Origin: CAKVLS01 sp045638465
GTDB taxonomy: Bacteria > Bacillota > Clostridia > Christensenellales > UBA1242
Length of the DNA stretch: 64,000 nt
Assembly: GCA_045638465.1 (NCBI GenBank)
Contig: JAZUBK010000028.1
Coordinates: 50,751-114,750, forward strand
Direction of reading: 5' to 3'
The notes below the pieces were generated by a model, which saw only the letters and a program-made list of their open reading frames with translations, was not told the origin of the DNA and made no database searches. How positions within the stretch are numbered: the first letter of the stretch is position 1; every line of letters begins with the position of its first letter. Below, one piece after another: positions 8,001 through 18,788 of this stretch. Both the position numbers and the translations under genes were made by a program.

Positions 8001-11000
8001 CTATTCCCTGCAGGATCATATACTGTAACTGTATTTAACGAAGACGTTGTAATCAGAAACAAGGCTGGTGAAGACGTTTCTAAGAGTTTTGCGCTAAACA
8101 TCAAAAACTATGGTAGCTTAGTTGTAAATAAAGCTACTCTTACAATGGTAGAATCTCCTGTTGTTGGCAGATATGTTGAAGATCCTGCCGATCCTGGCAA
8201 CCCTACTTTTGTTCAGAACATCGTTTATGGAACTGCAAGACCTACATTTGTTGGTGGTAAATACACCTTCGTTAATGGAAATGGTGCAACAACCACAATA
8301 AACGGTACTGATGAAGAATATTCTACATCATCTACAGCTACTTATGCCGTACAAAGCACAGCGCATTTGATTATGGCGACATTTACTCCAAATAACAAAA
8401 ACTTCAATCCTGTAACAGTTAACGGAATTCCTCTAGTTGTTACAAAGAAAATGATTGATACAACAACTCTTGTTTGGAGTTATGGTGCATCTGTAGAAAA
8501 TTATGGTGTTGCTTCTGGTTCTATCTATACAACAAATACCGATGTCGAAGGTGTTGAAAATATTGTTTATAATGGAGCATACACAGAAGAAAATACCTAT
8601 AATATTCCAACTACACTATCAAATTATAGATTCCTAAGACAAACACTTGGCTCTCAATACAAATACTTTGGCGTAGCTTTCCATGATGAGGACGATGGTG
8701 ACACAGGATTTATGTACTATATCGAAGGTGGCACTGTTAAAAAAGTGTTCCCTGCTGATTCTACTAAATTCTATGCTGTTTTGGATAAATCAAAAACTGA
8801 TATTGATGTTAAATTCTACTATTCAGACGGCTCAAAAGAATATCTTTTGACAAACTCTAGCGAATACGGTACAGGTCAACCTGTTTACTGGAATAGCGTT
8901 TACTCTCCAAATACCAGTGGTGTTTATCTTGCAAGAGTTATTATCTCTTCTCTAAACTCTAACTATGCGGTATTTGAAGATGGAGACCCAGCAACTACTG
9001 AAGAAACTATTACTTACTACAACACATTCTTGGTAGAAAAAATCAAGGTTAAAGTTTACAACTTTACAAATGCTATCACATATAGCGACGAACTTGCTTT
9101 CTACTATGTAACAGACCCTGAAGAAATTTATGGTCTAACATCTACTTACTGGGATAGAAATGCTGCAAGTACAAACTACACAGCAAGAGCAACAGATCCT
9201 GTAGACGTTGGTTACTATGCAGTAACATTCTTAATTGACCAAGCAAACTACTACTATTATCAAGAGCACTGCGACTTTGAAATAGTACCTATTGAAATAT
9301 TGGTTGTTTGGGACGAAGTATCAACATTTGACTACATCAGTTCTGACACACCACTTACTCGTAACTATAAAGTATACGAAGGCGAAGAAGATGAAGACAA
9401 CCTAGCTTACGATTCTTCTGATAACACAAGCGTAGCACCAGAGTGGCTAAACATTATCTATTCTGGTCAAATGAAAAATGGCACAGATTATTATTCTGAA
9501 GGAAAAATCAACGAGGTTGATATTCCTTGCAATGCCGGTACTTATACTATAGCTATTTCTATAGCAACAGGCAGCGAAAACTATACTGGTTCTTCTAGCA
9601 ATACCTACGAAATTGCACCTATATTCTATAGAGGCTCTATCGGTATTACTCGTGGAACAATCACTTATGATATCGCTTACAACAATGGAACTGAAGGCGC
9701 TGTAGCGTTCTTTGAAGAAATTGCTGAAAAGATGATTACAAATGCTCCACTTGGCTCTCAAGCATGGGAAGATTATTACCTAAGTATTTCTTACCTTGGT
9801 CATGTTATCGACCCAACAGGTGCTGACAATACTGCAGTACTTGCTCTAAACAAAGCAGGTGGCCCATACAAAATCACTCTATCTATTAAATCAAAAGATG
9901 GTAATATCAAAGAGACTTTGAAGACAGCAAACCTTACTGTAAACAAAACAAACGTTCCTACAATGGCTAACTATCCTTCAAGCCACACTGAAATTCCATT
10001 TACTGGTACTTATGTATTTAATGCTTTAACAACTATCGACAAATCTGAAATCTTTGAACCATCACCAGATAGTTATGATGCAGCAAATATGACCTATACT
10101 TATGAACATAATGGTGATATGACTATCTACTTTGGTATTATTTACAAATACTACCTAGTATGGACAACAGAAGAGACAACAGGTTCTCCAACTACAGCTC
10201 CTATCACTCCAAGAACAGACCGTTATTTGTATATGGTTCAAGCACAAATCGTAGTAGGCGCAAACTATAGCGAACCTAGTCAATATTTCTACACAGGCTA
10301 CTATCTAGTAACAAAGACAAATGCTTATTTGTCTGCAGACAATATAGAGGTAACTTATACAGGTAGCAATATTGAAATTCCTGGCGTTTCTGCTAAAAAC
10401 ACTGCAGAGCAACCACTTGCTATCAAGTACGAAAACAATGCAGACGTTCTTGGCCTATATGTTTCTAGAGTAATCAAAAACCTAGATACAAATGCTACAG
10501 TTACATTTATTAAAAGTGCTGGTAGATATCAAGTTACCTTCACTCTAGAAGATACAGAAAACTTCTACACCGAAGAAAGTAGGTTTACGGCAACCTGTAC
10601 GATAATTGTTAACAAAAAGCCAATCGATGGCCTATTATCGTATGTTGTAGCCCCTGAAACTTTTGTCTCAACGGAAATTTACTCTACCTTCTATATCGAT
10701 TCGGCAAAGGCAAAAGCTCACAACGCCGACTATATTAGCGGCAGCACGTTGTTGATACAACTTTGCGTAACCGATGCAAACGATGGCTCTGGCCAAATAT
10801 ATAGACTAACTAGTAAGTCAGACTCTTCTATAAGAGATCTTGCTGCTGGAACTTACTACTATTATGTTGATGTTTCTACCGCTGCAAACTCTAGACAAAA
10901 TATCATCAACTATACACGTAGTGGTTATGTACAATTCGAAATAATTAGAAAAAATGTTATTGTGACAATTAATTCTCCACACGAAAATGGTGTTACAATA

Positions 11001-14000
11001 AACTACAATGCTGGAAGTCAAGGCTATGATGTAACATATCTAACAGTTAAGACAGAAGGCTCAAACAAGACTGTTACAGGTCTTGACAAAGATGACTTTA
11101 TCATCGAGTACAAAAAAAGCTCTGAAGATGATACTGCTTATACAACAACTCAACCAATGGTTAATGGCAACTATGATGTAAGAATCACTTGCTTTAACGA
11201 AAACTATGCTTCAGAACCAATCTATACTACCCTAACAATTGATGCTCCATTACTTGATATTTCTGGTAGTATTTCATACACTTATGGCTTCGTAGGTGAA
11301 GTTGCACTTAGCCTAACTGCTACTGGTGGTGAAAGAATACACACAGTTTCATTTGATGGCGTAACAACAAAGTATAATGATGCGGCTTTGAAAAATACAC
11401 TTGGAAGATGGTTTATTGTAAGAGATAACTTTGGCGTTTATGACCCAGACGGAGCTATTCCTTCTTCATTTGCATTAGATGACGGAAGAGTTATCGGCGA
11501 TGATATTAACGCAGGTCTTGCTGCTTTGTCTGGCAAACTTTATACTGCAGAAGAACTAAATGCTCTTCCTGTTGGTATTCATACAATGGTTGTTATTTAT
11601 ATCAGTAATGATATGAACTTTGCAACAACCTTTAAAGAAATTTCATTTACTGTAAACTCTTATGAAATAACTAGTGAAGCTATCGTAGAATCAAAAACCG
11701 CAGGTATAAACTACGACGCTACAAACAAAAAGTTTACTCATACAGAAAATTATAACGCTGTTAGCCAATATCAATCTGGCGTATGGAGTTATACAAACCA
11801 CACACTAAACGAAGCATTTACATTTGATGTAGCATTTTTAATTAAATCTCCTAGTGCAGATAATTATGATGCAGCAACAACATTGATTCTTCAACTTTCT
11901 GCAAATGTAACAGGATCTATTACTGGCGCAGAAATCAAGACCGCTTTTGCAGACCAAAATGCAACTGCAACTTCTGCAATTGAAAAGACTGGCACATTAA
12001 CATTTGCCTCTTCTAACTATACTCTATCTGGAGACGATATTTCATTTATTCTAGGTGCGATATTTAATAAACAAACTACTACTGCATTTTCAGAAAAACG
12101 TTCTCAAGGAAATGAACTAACACCTGTAGAATACACTTATGGCGCTGTATTCTTGGATACTTATTGGGCAAACCTAAATGATGAGGGCGATGCAATGCTT
12201 GATGGTTACCCATCTGAGATTGTATCTAACAGCAACCATATTTATCTATACAATGTTCTTAACCTTCCTGGCGGACAAGATATTGATTCATTTACTTCAG
12301 CTTGGACATTTGATAACAAAAAATGGCACTCATTCTACACTATCAAAGCATACACTTATACAGGTAATGTAAAAGGAAGCCAAGTAACTTCAGACAAGCT
12401 ATTTAATGAAGACGATGATGAAAGAAATGCTGCTGGTGCTGCCGTTTATAATTACTACAAATATGACCTAAACAAATACACTGATGCTGGATTATATTTG
12501 CTAGAAATTACAATAAACAGTAGCGATTACTTCCTTGCAACTACATTTAATGCTCTTGTTAGAATTAAACCTACTACTTACTACGCAAAGACCTCTTTGG
12601 GTTCTGGCGATGGTTTGATTGATGCTAATACTGTAACTGAAGAAACAATCAAGGTTTATACTAGAGAGTTCCACTCTACAGATAATCCTTCTGAAGAGGT
12701 ACATGCAGAATACACTATTTCTTACTATAGAGTAAATGGTGCAACTCAAACTCTTGATTATAAATCAAAATACACCTGGAAATCTAGCGGCGGAACTTAC
12801 GCAGCTCAAGCAGGTGGAACTTACAACTCATTTACTGCACTTCTAAATTCAATCAGCGGTGCAACTCAATTTAAGATTACTGTTACACCAAGCTCTGCTT
12901 ATGTTAACAGTATGTATGTAGAAGATATCTACATATTGATTGTTAGAGGTTCTGTTGATATTGGTATCTTTAACATTTATGACGAACTAAACCTTATCGA
13001 CCTTGCAGCAACTCATGAAGTACTTGGTTCTTTATACGAAATGAGCGATGGCTCAGACGAAGGTTTGACTTGGTCTTCTGACCTTGTTAGAGTTTTGGAG
13101 AAATCTGGAAACTCTATCACAGAAGAAAGCATCTCATTTATGCATCTATACGATCAAGAAAGAGGTGTTAATATCACACCTAACGCAGACTCTAGCCTAG
13201 ATATTACTATTATGCCAAATAGTAATAATCAAATTACTATTAACGCTTTACCTTTGATTATTAAAATGGCTGATGGCTCACAACTTTCTATTATGACATC
13301 TTTTGTAATTAACCTAAAGATTGTAACAGAGATTGATACTTTCAACTTTGAATACAACACTACTGCTCAAGCACCTAATGTTACTGCTTATTTCCAAGGT
13401 TGGAGCATTCACATACCTGTTGTGGATAATACACCTGATGTCAACAACTTAGTTCTTACTGAAATGTTACCAGCTACTCCATTTACAGGCGTTACTCCTT
13501 CTATTAAATACATTAACCAAGTAACAGGCACTGAAAGTACTACTGCGCCTATCAACGCAGGAAACTATGCAGTTCAAACAACTTATACTGTTACATTTAA
13601 CGGCGATACAACCCCTGTAATATTTGTTTGCAAAAACAACTTTACTATAAGCAAGATTGAGGCTGTAATTACTATGGAATCTGCAGAATATTTATATGAT
13701 GGTTACAACCACTCACTTACTGCAACTACTGCAATCCCAGGACTTACTGCAGCTATCACTTATAGGACAAGTTCAGCAACTTCTATTACAAATCCTAATG
13801 CAGCAGATGTTTACTATGCGGTTGCAACAATTACAGATGCCAACTACTTCGGTACTGCAGTTGCTACACTTTCAATTAAAGCTACTTCTACTAGAATTGA
13901 AATTACTATGCCAACAGATCTTGTATTTACTGGCAACCCTATCTATCCAACATTTAGAATCTTTAATGAAAACAATGTGGATATTACTTCTGCCGTAGGC

Positions 14001-17000
14001 GGCAATGCAAGGGTAACTTACAACGACATAACATCAGTTCCTATAAATGCTGGTGCTTATGAATATAAAGTTTCAATTACAAAAACTACTAACTTCCTTG
14101 CAAATGAGCTAAAAGCTAACTATGTAATTGACAAAGCTGTTCCTACAATCACAATAACAGCCCCTGCAAATACAACTTACACAGGCTCTCCTATTGTGCC
14201 AACATTTAATATCCCTGCAACATTGAGAGATGTAACAACTATCACATACAACGGTTCTACTACAGAACCAAGAAATGCTGGTATTTATGAAGTTTATGTA
14301 AATTGTGCTCCTGGTGCAGATTCAAACTTCTTGCCAACAACTCAAAGCTATACTTATAGAATCTATCCAAGAGAATTGACTGTTACTTATGACACAACAG
14401 GCACTTTACTTATGACTTATGCTGAATCTATGGCTATAACAAGTCTAAGACCTTCTCCAAATGATTCTAGTGCAACTTATAAATATCAAGGCTTTGAATA
14501 CAACGCTGACGGAACTATCAGTAATACATTGATAGAAAGTAACACCTTCCCTCAAAATGCTGGTGTTTATACAATTATCGCTTCTCCTGGTAGCGCAAAC
14601 TATACAGGTAGAGTTTCTACAACGCTTGTAATAGCAAGAGCAATTCCTTCTATTACCTTTAATACTAGCGGTGTAATGACCTATAATGGTTCTCCAAAGA
14701 CACCAACAGTAACAAAGAGTGTTGCAGATTTAACCTATATAACAGGATACACAGGAACAAATAATAATGGAACTGCTTATAATTCTGCAGATGCTCCAAC
14801 TGATGCTGGTAGCTATGTAATCACAGTTTCATTTGCAGGAAACAAAAACTACTGCGCAGTAGAAAGTTTCCAAAGCTTTGAAATTACAAAGCTTTCAACT
14901 ATTACATTGAGTTTTGATAACCTATCTCTATCTCAAATGTACACAGGCTCAGGCCTTACTCCTACCGCAAAAGCTTATCTAAACGCAACTGAAAAGAGCG
15001 ATCTAAATAGCAGTATCGTTATGACATTTGGTGAAGATAAGACACTTCCTATAGATGCAGGAACTTACACAGTAAAAGCTATGCTTGTTCATTGCAACTA
15101 TAGTGCAGAAACAATTTCTAATACATTTACTATTACAAAGAGTAACGACTATACCGTAACTTTAACAAATGGTGGTCAATTAGAAATTGGTGCAACTAGT
15201 ATCGGAACTGTAGCAATTGGTAGCAGTTATATGTTCCATTATGTAGGTAAATCTTACCTTGCAAATGGAGAACTTCCTACTGTTAACAACTACGACAGCT
15301 TTGTAATTCCATCAAATGCTGGTGTTTACGTTGCAACTCTTATTTCTGACAACTATTTACCAACAGAATACTCATTTACAATCAATAAGAAAGATTTGAC
15401 TTCTGATTTGGTACTTGTAAACTATGACACTGTTGTTGGCGTTGTTCCTGATCTTACAAACACTGTTGAGTGTGACGGAGATATTTATAAAGTAAAATAT
15501 TTATTCCTTCACGAAAACGCAACTGAGTATACAGAAACAAGACCTACAATGATTGGTGCTCATAAGATCAAAATGGTAATTTGCGACGCTAACGCTCAAG
15601 GCGAGGTTGAAGCAAATTACAACATCACTTCTGTAGAAACAGGAGATGTAAAGGTTGTAACAGATAGCTTGTATTATATGTATACAGGCAACGCAATCGT
15701 TGTTAACGCTTCACTTTATGTTGGCGGAATACTACAAACTGGTACTATTAACAAAGCATTTACTTTAAATGGAAGTAGCGTATCACATGTTACTGAAATT
15801 GGTGTATATACAGTTTCTCTAACAACAAGTACGGGCTCTCAAACAGGATCAACTACATTTACTGTTATCCCTTCTATATCACTATCAACCCCTGCAAACG
15901 GCGAAGTTTATAACGGCTCTGCAAAATCTGTTTCTTGGCAATATGTGTCATCAACAGACCAATCTGTTTACGGCGGAGATACTGATTTAGTTATTGTAAG
16001 AGATGGCTATACAGTAAGCGAAATAAAAGATGCTGGAACTTATCAAGTAAGCGTTAGATACAAAGGCTATGCTGTTTTGACCAGAGACTTTGTTATCGGC
16101 AAAAAGGTTGTAACCGACCTTGGAACTTATGCTACTGATGTAATCATGGCATATGGCGAAATGAATAAGATTCCAACACACATTGGTTCTTACAAAGTAA
16201 AATATATGATTAGTCTAAACGGCACTAATGCATATCAAGAAATAACCCCAACTGTTGGTACTCACTTAATTAAATTTATTATTGTTGAAGACAACTACCA
16301 AGGCGAAATTATACGTAACCTTTCAGTTTCTAAGAGAGCTTTGATTATAGATGTTGATGACTTTGAGGTTGAGTATACTGGCAACACAATTGTTATGCCT
16401 TCTACTCTAGCAAGTTTTGAATATGTAACTTATTCTCACAGCCCAACACCTAGCAATTATGTAAACGGCTTACCTAGAAATGTTGGAACATATTATGTTC
16501 AAGCTATGTCTTCTTCTCCAAACTATGCTGTAACTTATAAAGATCCTTCAAGACCTTATATTATAGTAACTATTACAAAGGCTACTCCAACATATATAGT
16601 AACAAACACAACTCAAATATATGACGGAAATGTTAAAGTTCCTAACGCTACTGCAATATTTAATGGAGTTTCTTACACAACAAGTATATCTAACTCAAAT
16701 ATGATTGATGCAGATACTTATACTGTTTACTTTACTATTGCAACTGACCCAGACAACTTTAATAGAAGTGCTGATTTTGAGTTTACTATCGAAAAAGCCC
16801 AAGTCGATATTACTTATAATATTCCTGAAGTTATGGTTTATGATGGAACACAAAAACCTATTACTGCATCACCATCTGTTGCAGATGTGGGTTCTGTTCA
16901 AATTACAATCACAAAAGACGGCGCAACTAAAGTACCTACTGAGGCAGGAACTTATGTAGCAACATTTACAACAGCTGCTACAACAAACTATGCTGCTTGT

Positions 17001-18722
17001 ACAAAAGTTGTTGTATTTGAAATTCTACCTGCAAAAACTCAAGTAGAATGTACCGTTGCTAGTTATAGTTATACTGGAACTGCAAAAGCAGTAACCGTTA
17101 CAACTTCTCCTACAAATTCTACTAAGACTATTACTTATACTGGCGAAGACACAACAGGTGTTGCTTACAATTCAGCTACTGCTCCTACAAATGCAGGAAC
17201 ATATACCGCTCATATAATTGTTGTACCAGCTGATCCTAACTACTCTAGAGAAGAATTCGACTTTACTTACACTATTGTAAAAGTAATCGATACAATAACT
17301 TACACTGGAGCAGCTGACGGATACTTCTACTATGACGGAACTGCTAAAAACCTAACTAGTGTTTCTTCTGGTTCTGGTACTCATACAGTAACTTACAAAA
17401 AATTGGTTAATAGCTCTCCTACTACAGTAAATGCGTCAGAAGTAAAAGACGAAGGTAGCTATAGAGCAATAATCACTACAACTGGAGATAAGAACCATTA
17501 TGGTACAACTAAAGTTGTATACTTTACTATCTACAAACAAAGACTAACTGCCAATATCACAGGCAAATCTGTTGACTATACTGGCTCACCTCAAAGTATT
17601 GTTCCTGACAATACACACAGTGGACTTGTAAAAGTTTGGTATTCTGGCAAGATGTACAAGTCTGATGGTAAATGTACAGAAACTTATGCAGAAACAGACG
17701 TTGCCCCTACAAGAGCAGGTATCTATACTGCAGTACTAAAACCTACAAATGATAATTATGCAATAGACGGAACATCTGCCGCAGCACTTATCATCAAGAG
17801 AACTCAACTTGATATTTCTATTGAGATTGATGGTGTTTCTAACACTACTACTATTATTGATTATACAGGTTCAGAATATAATGTTGCTGCATACTCAATG
17901 ATAGGTGGAACAAAAACCGATGTTTCAACTATAAATGCAAATGCTCTAACAATAAGAATTTCAGGAACAACTACTCCTGTTCCATTGAAAGAGGGTGGAT
18001 TGTATGAACTTATTGTTGACCTAAATGATAAAAACTTCATTGGACACAACGAAAGACTTATTACAATTAGGCCTCAATCAGCATCTATCTTTGCTACTCA
18101 AACAGTTGCAAGTTATACCGGTCAAAAGGTATCTATTGGTTACTCTATAATAAGCAAGAGCGGTGTTGATATCACTACTGAAATTCAAGATAAGGTACAA
18201 ATAATATATACTAAAAATGGATCTGTTGTTGAACCTATCAACACAGGAACATACACAGCAAATATTATCTTGGCTAATACTTCATATGTAGCAAATGCAA
18301 CTTATGCATTTACTATAGTAGAGACATTGCCAGACCTTATTTATAGAGGCGGTGCATCACCAGCTTACTTTAACACAATCGATAGCACAGGCGTAACATC
18401 ATTTAATACTGCTCAGTTCGAAGTTTCTTTGGCGGGAGTAAAATTAAATGCAGCAGAATACTCTGTTTCTTATAAAATATTAACAAATAATATTGACGAA
18501 GAAACAGGCGAAGTTACTACCTCTTGGGAAAATACTACTGTAACTGCAGGTTCTGTACTAAGTGAATCTGGTAAGTCATATCAAATTATAATAACTATAT
18601 CTAACACTGCAAAATATCAAAGCAACTTAATTGGTTCTGATGTTGTAGATGCAGAAGGTAATGTTACTCAAACTGATGTGCTTACTTGGACATATCTATT
18701 CTATATTGCTTCTGAAGAATAG
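5046..18722 (+). CDS. Giant (4558-residue) surface lipoprotein with BIG2 and many MBG-type repeats
   Basis: The N-terminus is a lipoprotein signal: KNVKK, a hydrophobic stretch, then the lipobox FSAC with Cys27. Residues about 32-115 form a BIG2 immunoglobulin-like module (GTAIITAMSKK at its end). The rest is tandem beta-rich modules of the MBG class. In the first half they carry Tyr-Gly-(Glu/Asp) motifs (YGDTLQTP, YGEAPRVL, YGESVSRY). From about residue 2880 they carry Tyr-(Thr/Asp/Asn)-Gly motifs, seen at residues 3045, 3213, 3299, 3546, 3622, 3777, 3859, 3932, 4009, 4096, 4178, 4273 and 4357, mostly 75-95 residues apart. No catalytic domain, LPXTG or C-terminal membrane helix is seen, so it should hang from the membrane by lipid as a stalk. 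Adhesion or binding of host or neighbouring cells is inferred. AGAGGTG precedes the ATG. The frame is unbroken over 13.7 kb. Confidence 0.9.
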   Translation: MKNVKKFLHSIILVFTLLLCTASFSACGGVNVTKISIDGGPQFLEVGEEYTFSATLTPKKASSKDITWSSNNTAVASINEKGKVKAKSAGTAIITAMSKKNSNVKDTFELVVAGGDSGIIMLKSEHTYDGQPKPYEASYVPEGLTVRYTYYIKDVYPESGYAPTDAGNYQVFAYDTVTGRKFEKTGNLIIKQKQVSVSVGDYTKKFSEPDPTFTATVSGLVEGDTLNYTIKRTAGENVEQYSIYPEVEAHKNYYPIISEGRLTIEQLPVKLIVDNKTSTYGDTLQTPTYTLQTLDNYLLDDSIKAQIQGAPVIEMPTGTTRLNQGSYSITADNLSSTNLNITSRQNGTYTVSKKIVTIAIGPEQFKYAGQSDPALVYAIDGTLEGDDLSGCLSRVHGETVGFYEYVINQGINTNYTIMTEAGATAYKFEVRSNDVIITFNTFAIDYSQTNKEGFIPTDCYNYTITINAIQKDYEVDALGNIYLDGADSVTLSHEITKEAHMTDEEKASYYQKWKVVPSKLATSGYTDPAKYTFTFVEGYKYLNLLDLNIYATETYKVYGDVDPALTYNAVGFLEGDDAESVLKTVELKREMGENVNDNGYAITLKDDIELFDTKTYYKPIFNPGVFVIEKRELRVTPISYTEDNPIYYGEAPRVLEIDTTDLNIASRDNITSVLTGELSRANNEDVGQYPILGTDLQLLSDNYYITYTPGVYTIIPRPLHITAIDMSIQYGESVSRYQYSYSIIDEFTYIDEEGEEAVDLRFYTIDDPSFSGSLALTSYGLLLANHTYTIGQGNLTAGGNFDITFAQGTLTVVPREVTLAFTAQSYGFTEYDAMEAEGNAAVIDALVYNFKPDLAYNDTCNITYCGRAIDRDTNIVTLAKDSEENYVLELEFLAADGTILDDCYNVTINDNFVELFYLGQSLLDVSINSKAGGQILEKTYGDSYNIIDVFTIVTTNPEYTLEFTSASFNIKGITDQAHKTTPASYLFPAGSYTVTVFNEDVVIRNKAGEDVSKSFALNIKNYGSLVVNKATLTMVESPVVGRYVEDPADPGNPTFVQNIVYGTARPTFVGGKYTFVNGNGATTTINGTDEEYSTSSTATYAVQSTAHLIMATFTPNNKNFNPVTVNGIPLVVTKKMIDTTTLVWSYGASVENYGVASGSIYTTNTDVEGVENIVYNGAYTEENTYNIPTTLSNYRFLRQTLGSQYKYFGVAFHDEDDGDTGFMYYIEGGTVKKVFPADSTKFYAVLDKSKTDIDVKFYYSDGSKEYLLTNSSEYGTGQPVYWNSVYSPNTSGVYLARVIISSLNSNYAVFEDGDPATTEETITYYNTFLVEKIKVKVYNFTNAITYSDELAFYYVTDPEEIYGLTSTYWDRNAASTNYTARATDPVDVGYYAVTFLIDQANYYYYQEHCDFEIVPIEILVVWDEVSTFDYISSDTPLTRNYKVYEGEEDEDNLAYDSSDNTSVAPEWLNIIYSGQMKNGTDYYSEGKINEVDIPCNAGTYTIAISIATGSENYTGSSSNTYEIAPIFYRGSIGITRGTITYDIAYNNGTEGAVAFFEEIAEKMITNAPLGSQAWEDYYLSISYLGHVIDPTGADNTAVLALNKAGGPYKITLSIKSKDGNIKETLKTANLTVNKTNVPTMANYPSSHTEIPFTGTYVFNALTTIDKSEIFEPSPDSYDAANMTYTYEHNGDMTIYFGIIYKYYLVWTTEETTGSPTTAPITPRTDRYLYMVQAQIVVGANYSEPSQYFYTGYYLVTKTNAYLSADNIEVTYTGSNIEIPGVSAKNTAEQPLAIKYENNADVLGLYVSRVIKNLDTNATVTFIKSAGRYQVTFTLEDTENFYTEESRFTATCTIIVNKKPIDGLLSYVVAPETFVSTEIYSTFYIDSAKAKAHNADYISGSTLLIQLCVTDANDGSGQIYRLTSKSDSSIRDLAAGTYYYYVDVSTAANSRQNIINYTRSGYVQFEIIRKNVIVTINSPHENGVTINYNAGSQGYDVTYLTVKTEGSNKTVTGLDKDDFIIEYKKSSEDDTAYTTTQPMVNGNYDVRITCFNENYASEPIYTTLTIDAPLLDISGSISYTYGFVGEVALSLTATGGERIHTVSFDGVTTKYNDAALKNTLGRWFIVRDNFGVYDPDGAIPSSFALDDGRVIGDDINAGLAALSGKLYTAEELNALPVGIHTMVVIYISNDMNFATTFKEISFTVNSYEITSEAIVESKTAGINYDATNKKFTHTENYNAVSQYQSGVWSYTNHTLNEAFTFDVAFLIKSPSADNYDAATTLILQLSANVTGSITGAEIKTAFADQNATATSAIEKTGTLTFASSNYTLSGDDISFILGAIFNKQTTTAFSEKRSQGNELTPVEYTYGAVFLDTYWANLNDEGDAMLDGYPSEIVSNSNHIYLYNVLNLPGGQDIDSFTSAWTFDNKKWHSFYTIKAYTYTGNVKGSQVTSDKLFNEDDDERNAAGAAVYNYYKYDLNKYTDAGLYLLEITINSSDYFLATTFNALVRIKPTTYYAKTSLGSGDGLIDANTVTEETIKVYTREFHSTDNPSEEVHAEYTISYYRVNGATQTLDYKSKYTWKSSGGTYAAQAGGTYNSFTALLNSISGATQFKITVTPSSAYVNSMYVEDIYILIVRGSVDIGIFNIYDELNLIDLAATHEVLGSLYEMSDGSDEGLTWSSDLVRVLEKSGNSITEESISFMHLYDQERGVNITPNADSSLDITIMPNSNNQITINALPLIIKMADGSQLSIMTSFVINLKIVTEIDTFNFEYNTTAQAPNVTAYFQGWSIHIPVVDNTPDVNNLVLTEMLPATPFTGVTPSIKYINQVTGTESTTAPINAGNYAVQTTYTVTFNGDTTPVIFVCKNNFTISKIEAVITMESAEYLYDGYNHSLTATTAIPGLTAAITYRTSSATSITNPNAADVYYAVATITDANYFGTAVATLSIKATSTRIEITMPTDLVFTGNPIYPTFRIFNENNVDITSAVGGNARVTYNDITSVPINAGAYEYKVSITKTTNFLANELKANYVIDKAVPTITITAPANTTYTGSPIVPTFNIPATLRDVTTITYNGSTTEPRNAGIYEVYVNCAPGADSNFLPTTQSYTYRIYPRELTVTYDTTGTLLMTYAESMAITSLRPSPNDSSATYKYQGFEYNADGTISNTLIESNTFPQNAGVYTIIASPGSANYTGRVSTTLVIARAIPSITFNTSGVMTYNGSPKTPTVTKSVADLTYITGYTGTNNNGTAYNSADAPTDAGSYVITVSFAGNKNYCAVESFQSFEITKLSTITLSFDNLSLSQMYTGSGLTPTAKAYLNATEKSDLNSSIVMTFGEDKTLPIDAGTYTVKAMLVHCNYSAETISNTFTITKSNDYTVTLTNGGQLEIGATSIGTVAIGSSYMFHYVGKSYLANGELPTVNNYDSFVIPSNAGVYVATLISDNYLPTEYSFTINKKDLTSDLVLVNYDTVVGVVPDLTNTVECDGDIYKVKYLFLHENATEYTETRPTMIGAHKIKMVICDANAQGEVEANYNITSVETGDVKVVTDSLYYMYTGNAIVVNASLYVGGILQTGTINKAFTLNGSSVSHVTEIGVYTVSLTTSTGSQTGSTTFTVIPSISLSTPANGEVYNGSAKSVSWQYVSSTDQSVYGGDTDLVIVRDGYTVSEIKDAGTYQVSVRYKGYAVLTRDFVIGKKVVTDLGTYATDVIMAYGEMNKIPTHIGSYKVKYMISLNGTNAYQEITPTVGTHLIKFIIVEDNYQGEIIRNLSVSKRALIIDVDDFEVEYTGNTIVMPSTLASFEYVTYSHSPTPSNYVNGLPRNVGTYYVQAMSSSPNYAVTYKDPSRPYIIVTITKATPTYIVTNTTQIYDGNVKVPNATAIFNGVSYTTSISNSNMIDADTYTVYFTIATDPDNFNRSADFEFTIEKAQVDITYNIPEVMVYDGTQKPITASPSVADVGSVQITITKDGATKVPTEAGTYVATFTTAATTNYAACTKVVVFEILPAKTQVECTVASYSYTGTAKAVTVTTSPTNSTKTITYTGEDTTGVAYNSATAPTNAGTYTAHIIVVPADPNYSREEFDFTYTIVKVIDTITYTGAADGYFYYDGTAKNLTSVSSGSGTHTVTYKKLVNSSPTTVNASEVKDEGSYRAIITTTGDKNHYGTTKVVYFTIYKQRLTANITGKSVDYTGSPQSIVPDNTHSGLVKVWYSGKMYKSDGKCTETYAETDVAPTRAGIYTAVLKPTNDNYAIDGTSAAALIIKRTQLDISIEIDGVSNTTTIIDYTGSEYNVAAYSMIGGTKTDVSTINANALTIRISGTTTPVPLKEGGLYELIVDLNDKNFIGHNERLITIRPQSASIFATQTVASYTGQKVSIGYSIISKSGVDITTEIQDKVQIIYTKNGSVVEPINTGTYTANIILANTSYVANATYAFTIVETLPDLIYRGGASPAYFNTIDSTGVTSFNTAQFEVSLAGVKLNAAEYSVSYKILTNNIDEETGEVTTSWENTTVTAGSVLSESGKSYQIIITISNTAKYQSNLIGSDVVDAEGNVTQTDVLTWTYLFYIASEE

Positions 18723-18750
18723 TTTGTATGTAAGCTAAAATAAAACAAAA

Positions 18751-18788
18751 AAAACACAACCAAATTAATGGTTGTGTTTTTTTTGAGC
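18751..18788. terminator. Bidirectional terminator, giant gene and HU gene
   Basis: AAAACACAACCA-AATTAA-TGGTTGTGTTTT followed by T-runs on either strand. Confidence 0.9.

Noticed and set aside
5046..18722. Many small frames on both strands inside the giant gene
   Set aside because: Low-complexity shadows of the Thr/Tyr-rich repeat; the main frame is open throughout with consistent module periodicity.
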